Positions 1 through 6,119 of a stretch of DNA of 8,023 nucleotides are shown here, in pieces. The stretch's first letter is position 1; each line of letters starts with the position of its first letter. The notes under the pieces were generated by a model. The model did no database searches, had not been told where the DNA came from, and saw only the letters and a list, made by a program, of their open reading frames with translations. The translations under genes and the position numbers were made by a program. The stretch comes from Geodermatophilaceae bacterium (GTDB lineage: Bacteria > Actinomycetota > Actinomycetes > Mycobacteriales > Geodermatophilaceae), in contig JACCSC010000313.1 in the NCBI GenBank assembly GCA_013813215.1, positions 1-8,023 of the forward strand. Direction: 5' to 3'.

Positions 1-209
1 TGCAGGCGCTGGCCAACCTGCCGGCCGGGCGGACCCGGCTGGTCATCGCGCACCGGCTGTCCACCGTCCGCGACGCCGACCGGATCCTGGTGCTCGAGCA
101 GGGCCGGATCATCGAGTCCGGCACCCACGACGAGCTGATCCGCGAACGTGGCCTCTACGAGCGGCTGGCCAGCCTGCAGTCCGGCCACGTCCGCCTGGCC
201 AGCACCTGA
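1..209 (+). CDS. ABC transporter ATP-binding/permease, C-terminal end (partial)
   Basis: The reading frame enters from the left edge (first full codon at 3) and ends at TGA 207-209, giving the last 68 residues. They contain the end of an ABC nucleotide-binding domain. The H-loop switch histidine lies in VIAHRLSTV (visible H17). It is followed by the family pattern DADRILVLEQGRIIESGTHDEL and a short helix ending GLYERLASLQ. This tail is typical of exporter-type ABC proteins that fuse six membrane helices to the ATPase (MsbA/LmrA/MdlB-like), where ATP hydrolysis drives substrate export across the cytoplasmic membrane. Walker A, Walker B and the membrane domain lie outside the window, so substrate and exact subfamily cannot be told. 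It converges on the DinB-family gene 12 bp away. Confidence 0.92.
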   Translation, partial: QALANLPAGRTRLVIAHRLSTVRDADRILVLEQGRIIESGTHDELIRERGLYERLASLQSGHVRLAST

Positions 210-211
210 GT

Positions 212-228
212 CGACTGTCTGTCAGTCG
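212..228. terminator. Small hairpin in convergent 12-bp gap, possible bidirectional terminator
   Basis: CGACTG (212-217) and CAGTCG (223-228) are perfect 6-bp inverted arms around a 5-nt loop. The hairpin sits between the stop codons of two convergent genes and overlaps the stop of the minus-strand gene. There is no T-tract on either side. Actinobacterial terminators often lack one, but this stem is short, so the assignment is an inference from position and symmetry. Confidence 0.35.
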
Positions 229-746
229 CCGGTGGCGCCGTCGATCCGCTCGCGCAGCAGGTCGGCGTGCCCGTTGTGCCGGGCGTACTCCTCGATCATG
301 TGCAGGTAGATCCAGCGCAGCGGGATCGCCTCACCGCTGCGCCGGTGGGCCAGGACCGCGCCCAGGTCGCGGTGTTCGGCGGTGAACGCACGGGAACGCT
401 CGACGCAGCGGCGGAAGGTCGCCTCGTCGGCCTCGATGTCGGCGTCGGCCACGTCGTGGAAGTCGCCGTCGGGGTTGTCCTGGCTGTAATGGATCGGCGG
501 TACGGCGCCGTCGGCCGGGTCGTCGTTGAACCAGGACTCGACCTCGGCCATGTGCCGCACCAGCCCCAGCAGGGTCAGGGTCGACGGCTCGCAGGACCGC
601 GAACGCAGCTGCTCCGGCGTCAGCCCTTCGCACTTTCGAAGCAGGGTGTCGCGGTGGTAGTCCAGCCAGCTCTCCAGTTGTTCCTGCTCGCCGCCGGCAT
701 ACAGCGGTTCCTGGCGGTCGGTCGCGAAAAGTCCTGGTGACGTCAT
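222..746 (-). CDS. DinB/DUF664 family protein
   Basis: This 174-residue protein belongs to the DinB-like four-helix bundle superfamily, in the DUF664 branch. It keeps the family's metal-ligand histidines. One is in the helix LVRHMAEVESWF (H65), and the others are in the C-terminal signature LRWIYLHMIEEYARHNGHAD (H149, H157, H160). In the family, three histidines bind a divalent metal, and several relatives are thiol-dependent transferases or isomerases that use mycothiol in actinomycetes. The substrate here is unknown. The chosen start is ATG 746-744 (MTSPGLFATDRQEP), because the open frame upstream adds only eight unrelated residues and runs into the shared promoter region. It diverges from the aldo/keto reductase, so the two may be co-regulated, but that is inference. 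Confidence 0.88.
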   Translation of the reverse strand: MTSPGLFATDRQEPLYAGGEQEQLESWLDYHRDTLLRKCEGLTPEQLRSRSCEPSTLTLLGLVRHMAEVESWFNDDPADGAVPPIHYSQDNPDGDFHDVADADIEADEATFRRCVERSRAFTAEHRDLGAVLAHRRSGEAIPLRWIYLHMIEEYARHNGHADLLRERIDGATGD

Positions 747-825
747 GATCCCGACGCTAGGACCCGGCACCGACAGCGGACCAACGATTTCCGACCGGCC
801 GGGGGGCGTGTGTCAGGCTCGGGAC
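747..825. promoter_or_regulatory. Divergent promoter region between DinB-family and aldo/keto reductase genes
   Basis: This is the 79-bp space between two divergent start codons, so it should hold both promoters. On the minus strand TAGCGT (759-754) fits the actinobacterial -10 pattern TAnnnT. It ends 7 nt before ATG 746, which would make the DinB-family transcript leaderless. A TTGGTC lies about 19 nt upstream of it as a poor -35. For the plus-strand gene I see no good -10; CAGGCT ends 6 nt before ATG 826. Neither start has a strong Shine-Dalgarno sequence. Confidence 0.35.
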
Positions 826-1797
826 ATGGACTACACCCACCTCGGCCGTACCGGCCTGCGCGTCAGCCGCCTCTGTCTCGGGACCATGAACTTCGGGCCG
901 GAGACCTCCGAGGAGGACTCCCACGAGATCATGGACAAGGCGATCGAGTACGGCATCAACTTCTTCGACACCGCGAACGTGTACGGCTGGGGGGAGAACA
1001 AGGGCCGCACCGAGGAGATCGTCGGCTCCTGGTTCGGCCACGGCGGGGAGCGTCGCGAGCGCGTCGTGCTGGCCACCAAGTTGTACGGCGACATGGCCGA
1101 ATGGCCCAACAACGGCAAGCTGTCCGCGCTGAACATTCGCCGCGCCTGCGAGGCGTCGCTGCGCCGGTTGAACACCGACTACATCGACCTGTACCAGTTC
1201 CACCACGTCGACCGGGACACCCCGTGGGAGGAGATCTGGCAGGCCGTCGACGTCCTCGTCGCCCAGGGCAAGATCCTCTACGCTGGCAGCTCCAACTTCG
1301 CCGGCTGGCACATCGTGCAGGCCAACGAGGCGGCCGCCCGCCGGAACAGCCTGGGCCTGGTCAGCGAGCAGTCGATCTACAACCTGCTCACCCGCGATGT
1401 CGAGCGCGAGGTGGTTCCGGTCTGCGAGCACTACGGGCTCGGGCTGATCCCGTGGAGCCCGCTGCAAGGCGGCCTGCTGGCCGGCGTACTGAAGAAGGAG
1501 CAGAAGGGGTCACGCCGCACGACGGGGCGGGCCAAGCAGGCGCTGAAGACGAACCGCAAGGCGATCACCGCGTACGAGACGTTCTGCGGGGAGCTTGGCT
1601 CCGAGCCGGCCGACGTAGGGCTGGCCTGGCTCCTGCACCAGCCGGTGGTGACGGCGCCGATCGTCGGCCCGCGCACGATGGACCAGCTCGACGGCGCGCT
1701 GCGGGCTCTCGACGTCGAGCTGGATGCGGCGGCGCTGGAGCGGCTGGACGAGATCTTCCCAGGCTACCAGACCGCGCCGGAGGACTACGCCTGGTGA
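826..1797 (+). CDS. Aldo/keto reductase family oxidoreductase
   Basis: This 323-residue protein has the size of a single-domain NAD(P)H-dependent (beta/alpha)8-barrel aldo/keto reductase, acting in the cytosol on aldehydes or ketones. The opening YTHLGRTGLRVSRLCLGTMNFG is typical of the family. The catalytic tetrad is complete: D48 and Y53 in FFDTANVYG, K85 in VLATKLYG, and H126 in YQFHHVD. The cofactor region GPRTMDQLDGAL (281-292) near the C-terminus is also present. It resembles the AKR branch related to Kv-beta subunits and bacterial general-stress reductases; the substrate cannot be assigned. The start is ATG 826, where homology begins. A longer frame from 745 would add 27 low-complexity residues from the divergent promoter region. 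No clear ribosome binding site precedes 826. The stop is TGA 1795-1797. Confidence 0.93.
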   Translation: MDYTHLGRTGLRVSRLCLGTMNFGPETSEEDSHEIMDKAIEYGINFFDTANVYGWGENKGRTEEIVGSWFGHGGERRERVVLATKLYGDMAEWPNNGKLSALNIRRACEASLRRLNTDYIDLYQFHHVDRDTPWEEIWQAVDVLVAQGKILYAGSSNFAGWHIVQANEAAARRNSLGLVSEQSIYNLLTRDVEREVVPVCEHYGLGLIPWSPLQGGLLAGVLKKEQKGSRRTTGRAKQALKTNRKAITAYETFCGELGSEPADVGLAWLLHQPVVTAPIVGPRTMDQLDGALRALDVELDAAALERLDEIFPGYQTAPEDYAW

Positions 1798-1819
1798 GCT
1801 GAGAACCGGCCCACCAAAC

Positions 1820-1879
1820 GCGAGAACAGGGTTTACCACGTCTCATCCGCGTGGGAGGGGTGGCGAACTGTGTTCTCGC
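1820..1879. repeat. Nested inverted repeat between convergent genes (possible terminator)
   Basis: GCGAGAACA (1820-1828) and TGTTCTCGC (1871-1879) are perfect 9-bp inverted arms 42 nt apart. Inside lies a second pair, CCACG (1836-1840) and CGTGG (1850-1854), around a 9-nt loop. The structure occupies the 117-bp gap (1798-1914) between the stops of the aldo/keto reductase and the thioesterase. This position suits a bidirectional terminator, but the long loop and absent T-tract are not classical. A palindromic binding site or a relic of an inserted element is also possible. I see no gene in the gap. Confidence 0.45.
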
Positions 1880-1914
1880 CATCGTCGGCACCGGCAGCGG
1901 CCGTCGCCAACGGG

Positions 1915-2721
1915 TCAGCCGACCCGAGGCGGTACGGCAATCTGCCGGCCCTGCGCCACGAGGGTGCCGGTGCTGTCCCAGACCGCGACCTCCTCGTCGC
2001 TGAACGCGCCGCCGATCAGCCGTGAGCGGGCCTCCAGCTGGCACCACCCCGGCGCCGGACGGGCGCGGATCAGCACCTGCATCGAGACCGTCGGCGCCCA
2101 GCCGAACCGGCCCATGGCGAAGGCCACGGGCGGGCAGGCGTCGCAGAACAGCACCAACCCGAGCGGGTCGACCGCTCGGCCGTCGGTGAAGCGCAGCCAC
2201 AGGTTGAGTACGGGCGCCGGGCCCGGCGTACCGGTCAGGAAGCCCGAGGTGGCTGGGTCGAAGGCGTAGTCCAGGACCCGCGCCAGGCCTGGTGGGGCCA
2301 CACCGGCGCCCGGCGCGGCCATCTGCAGGCAGTCCTCCGGCGCCGCGATCACCGGTGGCAGCAGGTCGGTCCAGACCGGATCGCCGGCGGCGAGCGTCGC
2401 GGTGGTCACCTGGGCGTCCACGCCGAGCGACCCGTCCTCGGCCGCGACCCCGACCCGGTACGACGCCACCGTCCGCCCCGCCCGCAGCGGCTCCACCGAC
2501 ACGACCGCGCGACCGGCCGGGAGCGGCCGCAGGAACTGCGCCGACACCGCCAGCGGATCGGCGTGCGGCCCGTCCAGCACAGCGGCGCGGGCGGCCAGGG
2601 CCATCAGGTAGCCGCCGTTGAGCAGTCCCTCCCCAACCCCCCACTCCTCGTCGAGGGTGGTCGTGAAGCGGCCCGGCCCGGTCGGATCGAGGGCGGTGGC
2701 CGTGTCGAAGGCGAGCGTCAC
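1915..2721 (-). CDS. TesB-like acyl-CoA thioesterase (double hotdog)
   Basis: This 268-residue protein fits the type II acyl-CoA thioesterase family, two fused hotdog domains that hydrolyse acyl-CoA to free acid and CoA. The first hotdog (about 1-110) has the pattern FDTATALDPTGPGRF followed by LLNGGYLMALAARA (33-46). The second (about 140-265) has LFCDACPPVAF, PTVSMQVLIRARP and LVAQGRQ. By analogy with E. coli TesB (D204, T228, Q278), the catalytic D/T/Q would be D194, T211 and Q260, so all are present. The start is taken as GTG 2721-2719, where homology to FDTAT begins. Longer frames up to 2832 would run through the divergent antitoxin gene and add non-family residues. The physiological substrate is unknown; lipid or acyl-CoA housekeeping is likely. 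No strong ribosome binding site is visible. Confidence 0.85.
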   Translation of the reverse strand: MTLAFDTATALDPTGPGRFTTTLDEEWGVGEGLLNGGYLMALAARAAVLDGPHADPLAVSAQFLRPLPAGRAVVSVEPLRAGRTVASYRVGVAAEDGSLGVDAQVTTATLAAGDPVWTDLLPPVIAAPEDCLQMAAPGAGVAPPGLARVLDYAFDPATSGFLTGTPGPAPVLNLWLRFTDGRAVDPLGLVLFCDACPPVAFAMGRFGWAPTVSMQVLIRARPAPGWCQLEARSRLIGGAFSDEEVAVWDSTGTLVAQGRQIAVPPRVG

Positions 2722-2730
2722 ACCCGCAGC

Positions 2731-2958
2731 GTGCCAGTCGTGAACCAGTTTCTCACCGCCGTCCTGGAGGCGACCACCGATCCGGCCGCCGAGACCGACG
2801 AGGCGGTACGCGTGCGTGAGCGGCTGGCCCACGCCGGCTTGCTGGCAATGATCACTCCCCGAACGGCGGACCTGGACGACACCGCCGTGCAGTCGGCACG
2901 ACGGCGAGCCGGCAGAGGCACCTCCCTCGCGAACCTGGTTTCTTCCGAACGCGGGTGA
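2731..2958 (+). CDS. Putative VapB/Phd-like antitoxin, minimal or N-terminally reduced
   Basis: This frame of 75 residues overlaps the vapC start by 4 nt (GTGA, 2955-2958), the usual antitoxin-toxin coupling. The C-terminal part, RLAHAGLLA then AVQSARRRAGRGTSLANLVSSERG, resembles the toxin-wrapping tail of Phd/VapB antitoxins, which are helical and end in an acidic-basic patch. The N-terminal part has no recognisable ribbon-helix-helix, AbrB or complete Phd fold. VPVVNQFLTAVLEA loosely recalls the first helix of Phd proteins, but the GE...GRPVA strand segment expected next is missing. Start candidates are GTG 2731 and GTG 2740; neither has a clear Shine-Dalgarno. Only 9 bp separate 2731 from the divergent thioesterase start. 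The gene call rests on the coupling and the tail. A truncated antitoxin that still neutralises the toxin is the likeliest reading. Confidence 0.6.
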   Translation: MPVVNQFLTAVLEATTDPAAETDEAVRVRERLAHAGLLAMITPRTADLDDTAVQSARRRAGRGTSLANLVSSERG

Positions 2959-3407
2959 TCGTCTTCGCCGATTCCTCGGCCTTGGTCACGCGGTACGCCG
3001 ACGAGCCCGGTCGTCCTGCACTAGGCGAGCCGGGCACGCTGGTGGTCTCTCAGCTCGCCCGCGTCGAGGTTCCCTCGGCGATCTGGCGCAAGCACCGACT
3101 GGGCGAGCTGTCCGCCGCGGACGCCGCCCTCCTCACTGCCGCCTTCGAGGCCGACTATGCCGGGACGACAGCGGGGCTCGGCTACGCCGTCGTGCTCCTT
3201 ACGCAGGCCATCGTCGAGGTGGCGGCGCGTTACATCCCGGTCCACCGGCTCCGCGCCTTCGATGCCCTGCAACTGGCGTCGGCGGCGGCCGCTCAGACCG
3301 CGGCGCTCGATTGCCGGACCTTCGCCGCCTATGACCGCACGCTTCGGGCGGCCGCGGCCGCCGAGGGATTCCTCCTCTTCCCGGTTGAGACCGCCGGGTC
3401 CGGGTAA
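2955..3407 (+). CDS. vapC: VapC-like PIN-domain toxin ribonuclease
   Basis: This 150-residue protein is a full-length PIN domain of the VapC class. These are Mg2+/Mn2+-dependent endoribonucleases that cut tRNA or rRNA when their antitoxin is lost. The acidic residues are present: D6 in VFADSSALV, E38 in LARVEVPSA, D103 in LRAFDALQLAS and D127 in FAAYDRTL. The segment VTRYADEPG after the first aspartate is typical of one large VapC subgroup. The start is GTG 2955, which overlaps the upstream antitoxin stop in the GTGA arrangement, so translation is probably coupled. The stop is TAA 3405-3407. No truncation or active-site loss is seen, so the toxin should be functional and needs a working antitoxin. 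The RNA target cannot be predicted from sequence. Confidence 0.9.
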   Translation: MIVFADSSALVTRYADEPGRPALGEPGTLVVSQLARVEVPSAIWRKHRLGELSAADAALLTAAFEADYAGTTAGLGYAVVLLTQAIVEVAARYIPVHRLRAFDALQLASAAAAQTAALDCRTFAAYDRTLRAAAAAEGFLLFPVETAGSG

Positions 3408-3418
3408 CCAGCCCATGG

Positions 3419-3736
3419 GTGAGGGCGCCGTCCCAGGCGTGCATGGCACCCGGCGGCGTGCCCCGCGCACCGCAGGACGCACCCGCGCAGCACCTGTACG
3501 TCGTCGTGGCCGGGACGCTGCCGCACCTCGACCACGTCCGGTTCTGGGACTACCTGCGTGCCCACCCGGACCAGGCGCAGCGGTACGCCGCCCGCAAGCG
3601 TGAACTCGCGTCGCTGCTCGACACCGACCGGCTGGCCTATGTCGACGGCAAGGCGGAGCTCGTCACCGAGCTGCTGGTTCTGGCAGCGGTCGGCACCGGA
3701 TCCACGCGATCGGACGGAAATGCGGTTGCTCCGTGA
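3419..3736 (+). pseudogene. GrpB (UPF0157) family remnant, C-terminal half only
   Basis: The frame gives up to 105 residues from GTG 3419, or 97 from ATG 3443. From QHLYVVVAGTLPHLDHVRFWDYLRAHPD through YAARKRELASLLDTDRLAYVDGKAELVTELL it matches the C-terminal half of GrpB-family proteins, a nucleotidyltransferase-like fold of usually about 170-190 residues. The N-terminal half, with the family's EHIGSTAVPGL-type motif carrying the active site, is absent. There is no room for it because vapC ends 11 bp upstream. The first 20 or so residues (APGGVPRAPQDAP) are not informative. I therefore call it a 5'-truncated relic, perhaps left by the event that inserted or deleted DNA next to vapBC. A short expressed protein cannot be excluded. 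Confidence 0.72.
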
Positions 3737-3794
3737 CCCAGTTCCCATCCGATGACCGGATCTGGGCCACCGGGCGCATCCCGAGCCCTGGGTC
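3735..3794. terminator. Dyad-rich gap between convergent grpB remnant and thpR
   Basis: The gap between the stop of the grpB remnant and the convergent stop of thpR contains stacked inverted repeats. ATCCG (3747-3751) pairs with CGGAT (3757-3761) around a 5-nt loop, flanked by CCCAG (3737-3741) and CTGGG (3762-3766). A competing outer pair is GACCCAG (3735-3741) with CTGGGTC (3788-3794). Position and folding potential fit a bidirectional terminator without a T-tract; in GC-rich DNA part of this could be chance. Confidence 0.35.
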
Positions 3795-3809
3795 CTCACG
3801 GTGCCCACG

Positions 3810-4328
3810 TCATCGGCGCCCGAGCGGCCAGCTGTCAACCGTCTCGTAGCGCGGCGCCGGACCGAGGTGGCTCCTGATCAGCTCGATCGACAGCACCGGC
3901 CACTGCGGTCCGGCGTACTGCCGCAGCGCCTCGGCCACCGAAAGGGCCACGCGCGGATCGCCACGCCAGCGGGCCAACGTCACGTGCAGCCGGAAGGTCC
4001 CCTGCTCCGTCGGCAGCGCCGCTCGGACCCGTCCAGCGAACGCCGCCAGTCCCACGCCCGCCACCCCTACCCAGAGCACTCCACCGCGCCCGGCCCGGAA
4101 GGTGCCGCTGCCGGCCAGCTGACCTTCGCCGACGCCCTGAACGCCGGCGAGCGCCGAGTCGAGGGCGGCGTTGATGGGTGCCGGCGTTACGTCGCCCAGA
4201 AAGGCGAGGGTCAGGTGCCAGCGTTCCGGCGGTTGCCAGCGCAGTCCGGAGTCGGCCAGGTCGGCGACGGCCGTGGCCAGGTGCGCGACGGCCGGCGGCG
4301 GCGGAACGATCGCGACGAACAGCCGCAC
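3810..4328 (-). CDS. thpR: RNA 2',3'-cyclic phosphodiesterase (LigT/ThpR)
   Basis: This 172-residue protein has the usual length and the two HxTx motifs of the 2H phosphoesterase superfamily: H38-L-T40 in RWHLTLAFLGDV and H115-V-T117 in FRLHVTLARW. The opening MRLFVAIVPP and the C-terminal ELIRSHLGPAPRYETVDSWPL are family hallmarks. Such enzymes open 2',3'-cyclic phosphate ends of RNA to 2'-phosphate, and some ligate tRNA halves in vitro; the cellular role in bacteria is not well settled. It starts with GTG 4328-4326, only 4 nt after the stop of the upstream membrane-protein gene, so the two are almost certainly co-transcribed. No Shine-Dalgarno is obvious, and coupling to upstream translation is likely. 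The gene looks intact. Confidence 0.93.
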   Translation of the reverse strand: MRLFVAIVPPPPAVAHLATAVADLADSGLRWQPPERWHLTLAFLGDVTPAPINAALDSALAGVQGVGEGQLAGSGTFRAGRGGVLWVGVAGVGLAAFAGRVRAALPTEQGTFRLHVTLARWRGDPRVALSVAEALRQYAGPQWPVLSIELIRSHLGPAPRYETVDSWPLGRR

Positions 4329-4332
4329 CGGC

Positions 4333-4749
4333 TCAGGTGCCGACGGTATGGATGCGCAGACCGAAAGCGTAGATCGCGTCTTCCATCCGCAGCCGCTCCA
4401 GGTCGCGCGCCCAGCCGACCGGCAGCGTTGCCAGCTCGTTGTCGATGTCCAGGGCGACGCAGAGCTTCGTCAGCACCGAGTCGAAGGCCAGCTGGGTGCC
4501 GTGCTGACGGGCCCACGGCGTACCCGGCGGCAGCCCGGCCAGGTCCCGGGACAGCCGCCGCAAGTCGTCGACGTACTGGCCGACCGGAAGGACCACAGGT
4601 CGGCGGGCCGCCCGCCGATCACCGCGCCGATCCCGCCAGTCCCGAACGCGGCGCAGCGCCCACGGTCCGATCCACGGCCCACCGAAGAGGAGCACGAGCA
4701 GCACGCAGAGCAGCACCGTCTCGCCCACACCGCCCGCACCGCTGGGCAT
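4333..4749 (-). CDS. Small single-span membrane protein of unknown function
   Basis: I do not recognise a named family. The protein is 138 residues from ATG 4749. A hydrophobic segment at about 10-30 (ETVLLCVLLVLLFGGPWIG) is one membrane helix. It is followed by a strongly basic stretch at 33-50 (RRVRDWRDRRGDRRAARR), which by the positive-inside rule puts the rest in the cytoplasm. Residues 56-138 form a soluble, probably helical domain with VGQYVDDLRRLSRDL, a central KLCVALDIDNELATLPVGWARDLERLRMEDAIYAFGL, and no cysteine or histidine cluster. The open frame extends 53 codons upstream, but those residues overlap the exporter gene and look non-coding. GGAG lies directly before the ATG. It is 44 bp downstream of the exporter and 4 nt upstream of thpR, so a link to thpR is plausible but unproven. 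Confidence 0.8.
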   Translation of the reverse strand: MPSGAGGVGETVLLCVLLVLLFGGPWIGPWALRRVRDWRDRRGDRRAARRPVVLPVGQYVDDLRRLSRDLAGLPPGTPWARQHGTQLAFDSVLTKLCVALDIDNELATLPVGWARDLERLRMEDAIYAFGLRIHTVGT

Positions 4750-4793
4750 GCTCCGACGGTAAGCCGCGGGCCGCGGCCTGCCAAGCCGAATGA

Positions 4794-6119
4794 CTAGCTG
4801 GAATACCCCGCGTGCTCGCGCTCGCGCAACGGCGCGAGGTCCAGCGTGAGGTGCGGCCGCCCGTGCAGTTGACCCTGCAGCCGTACGCCGGAGCGCACGG
4901 CCAGCCACAGGCCGATCGCGGCCGCCGCCAGGACGCAGACCGTGCCCCCGATGATCAGGCCGGACCGCGGTCCGAGGACCTCGGCCAGCCAGCCGATGAT
5001 CGGCGCCCCGATCGGGGTGCCGCCCATGAAGAAGAGCAGGTACAGGGCCATCACCCGACCGCGGACAGCGGCGTCCGTGCCGAGCTGCACCGCGGAGTTG
5101 GCCGCGATGATGAAGATCAGCGCGGCGGCGCCGGCGGGGACGCAGAGTACGGCGAAGCTGGCGAACGTCGGCATCAGTCCGGCGATGATCTCCACGACGC
5201 CGAAGGCCAGCGCGGCGCCCACGAGGAACCGCAGCCGCGGCCGCGCCTGGCGCCGGGTCGACAGCAACGCGCCGGTCAGGGAGCCGACCGCCACACAGCT
5301 GCCGAGCAGTCCGAAGGCGCTGGCGCCGAGGCCGAACTCCTCGCGGGCCATGAGCGCCGTGGTGATCTGGAAGTTCAGCCCGAAGGTGCCGACGATGAAG
5401 ACCAGCACCATGGCCAGCAGCAGGTCGTGGCGCGCCCGGACGTAGCGCAGGGCTTCGAGCAGTTGGCCGCGGGCCCGGGCGACCCGGGCGGATCCGAACA
5501 ACTCCTCGGGCCGCATCCGTAGCAGGGCTCCGAGGGTGAACGCGAAGCTCGCGGCGTTGAGCAGGAAGACCGGCGCCGTCCCGTAGCCGGCGATGATCAG
5601 GCCGGCCACAGCGGGACCGACGAGGCGGCCCAGGTTGAACGTCGACGAGTTGAGCCCGACGGCGTTGCTGAGCCGGTCCGGGCCGACCAGCTCCGACACG
5701 AAGGCCTGCCGGATCGGGATGTCCAGCGCGCTGGCGATGCCCAAGGCGCCGGCCAGGACGTAGACGTGCCAGAGCACGACGACGCCGGTCCCGTCGAGGA
5801 TGCCGAGGGTGAGCGCCAGCAGACCCAGGCTGGCCTGGGTGATCAGCAACAGCAGCCGCTTGTCGTACCGGTCGGCGAGCATGCCGCCGTACAGGGCGAA
5901 GAGCAGGATCGGGCCGAACTGCAACGCGGTGACCAGGCCGAGCGCTACACCGCTGCCGCCGGACAGCTCCAGCACGAGCCAGTCCTGGGCGACGCGCTGC
6001 ATCCAGGTGCCGGTGTTCGACACGACGTTGCCGGCCGCGTAGAGCCGGTAGTTGCGCACGTGCAGGGAACTGAACATGCTCCCGCGGGCCGGGCGGGTGC
6101 GGACGGGCGCTGCCGTCAC
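4794..6119 (-). CDS. MFS exporter of the MFS_3 (EntS-like) family
   Basis: This 441-residue protein has the layout of a 12-helix major facilitator. The early segment NTGTWMQRVAQDWLVLELSGG (35-55) is characteristic of the MFS_3/EntS group. The motif A loop between helices 2 and 3 is GMLADRYDKR (79-88). Further hydrophobic segments follow, with a short cytoplasmic loop RARGQLLEALRYVRARHD in the middle and a charged C-terminal tail. Relatives expel siderophores, drugs or other small molecules using the proton gradient in the cytoplasmic membrane; the substrate here cannot be told. It starts at GTG 6119-6117, which overlaps the marR stop in the GTGA arrangement, so translation is coupled. ATG 6077 is an alternative start closer to the first helix. 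Pairing with MarR suggests ligand-induced efflux. Confidence 0.92.
   Translation of the reverse strand: MTAAPVRTRPARGSMFSSLHVRNYRLYAAGNVVSNTGTWMQRVAQDWLVLELSGGSGVALGLVTALQFGPILLFALYGGMLADRYDKRLLLLITQASLGLLALTLGILDGTGVVVLWHVYVLAGALGIASALDIPIRQAFVSELVGPDRLSNAVGLNSSTFNLGRLVGPAVAGLIIAGYGTAPVFLLNAASFAFTLGALLRMRPEELFGSARVARARGQLLEALRYVRARHDLLLAMVLVFIVGTFGLNFQITTALMAREEFGLGASAFGLLGSCVAVGSLTGALLSTRRQARPRLRFLVGAALAFGVVEIIAGLMPTFASFAVLCVPAGAAALIFIIAANSAVQLGTDAAVRGRVMALYLLFFMGGTPIGAPIIGWLAEVLGPRSGLIIGGTVCVLAAAAIGLWLAVRSGVRLQGQLHGRPHLTLDLAPLREREHAGYSS

Noticed and set aside
745..825. Longer start for the aldo/keto reductase at 745
   Set aside because: The extra 27 residues do not resemble the family and would overlap the divergent DinB-family start; the standard N-terminus begins at ATG 826.
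1565..2644. Minus-strand open frame of 359 codons overlapping the reductase and thioesterase genes
   Set aside because: It crosses two well-supported genes in another frame and its product is Arg/Gly/Ala low complexity.
4763..4777. Perfect palindrome GCCGCGG-G-CCGCGGC before the membrane-protein gene
   Set aside because: It is made only of G and C in GC-rich DNA, so chance is likely. It could be a weak terminator for the exporter but nothing else supports that.
3801..4793. Long plus-strand open frame (330 codons) opposite thpR and the membrane protein
   Set aside because: It is a shadow frame in GC-rich DNA. Its product is rich in Arg, Pro and Ala with no domain pattern, while the minus-strand frames carry HxTx motifs and a clear membrane helix.
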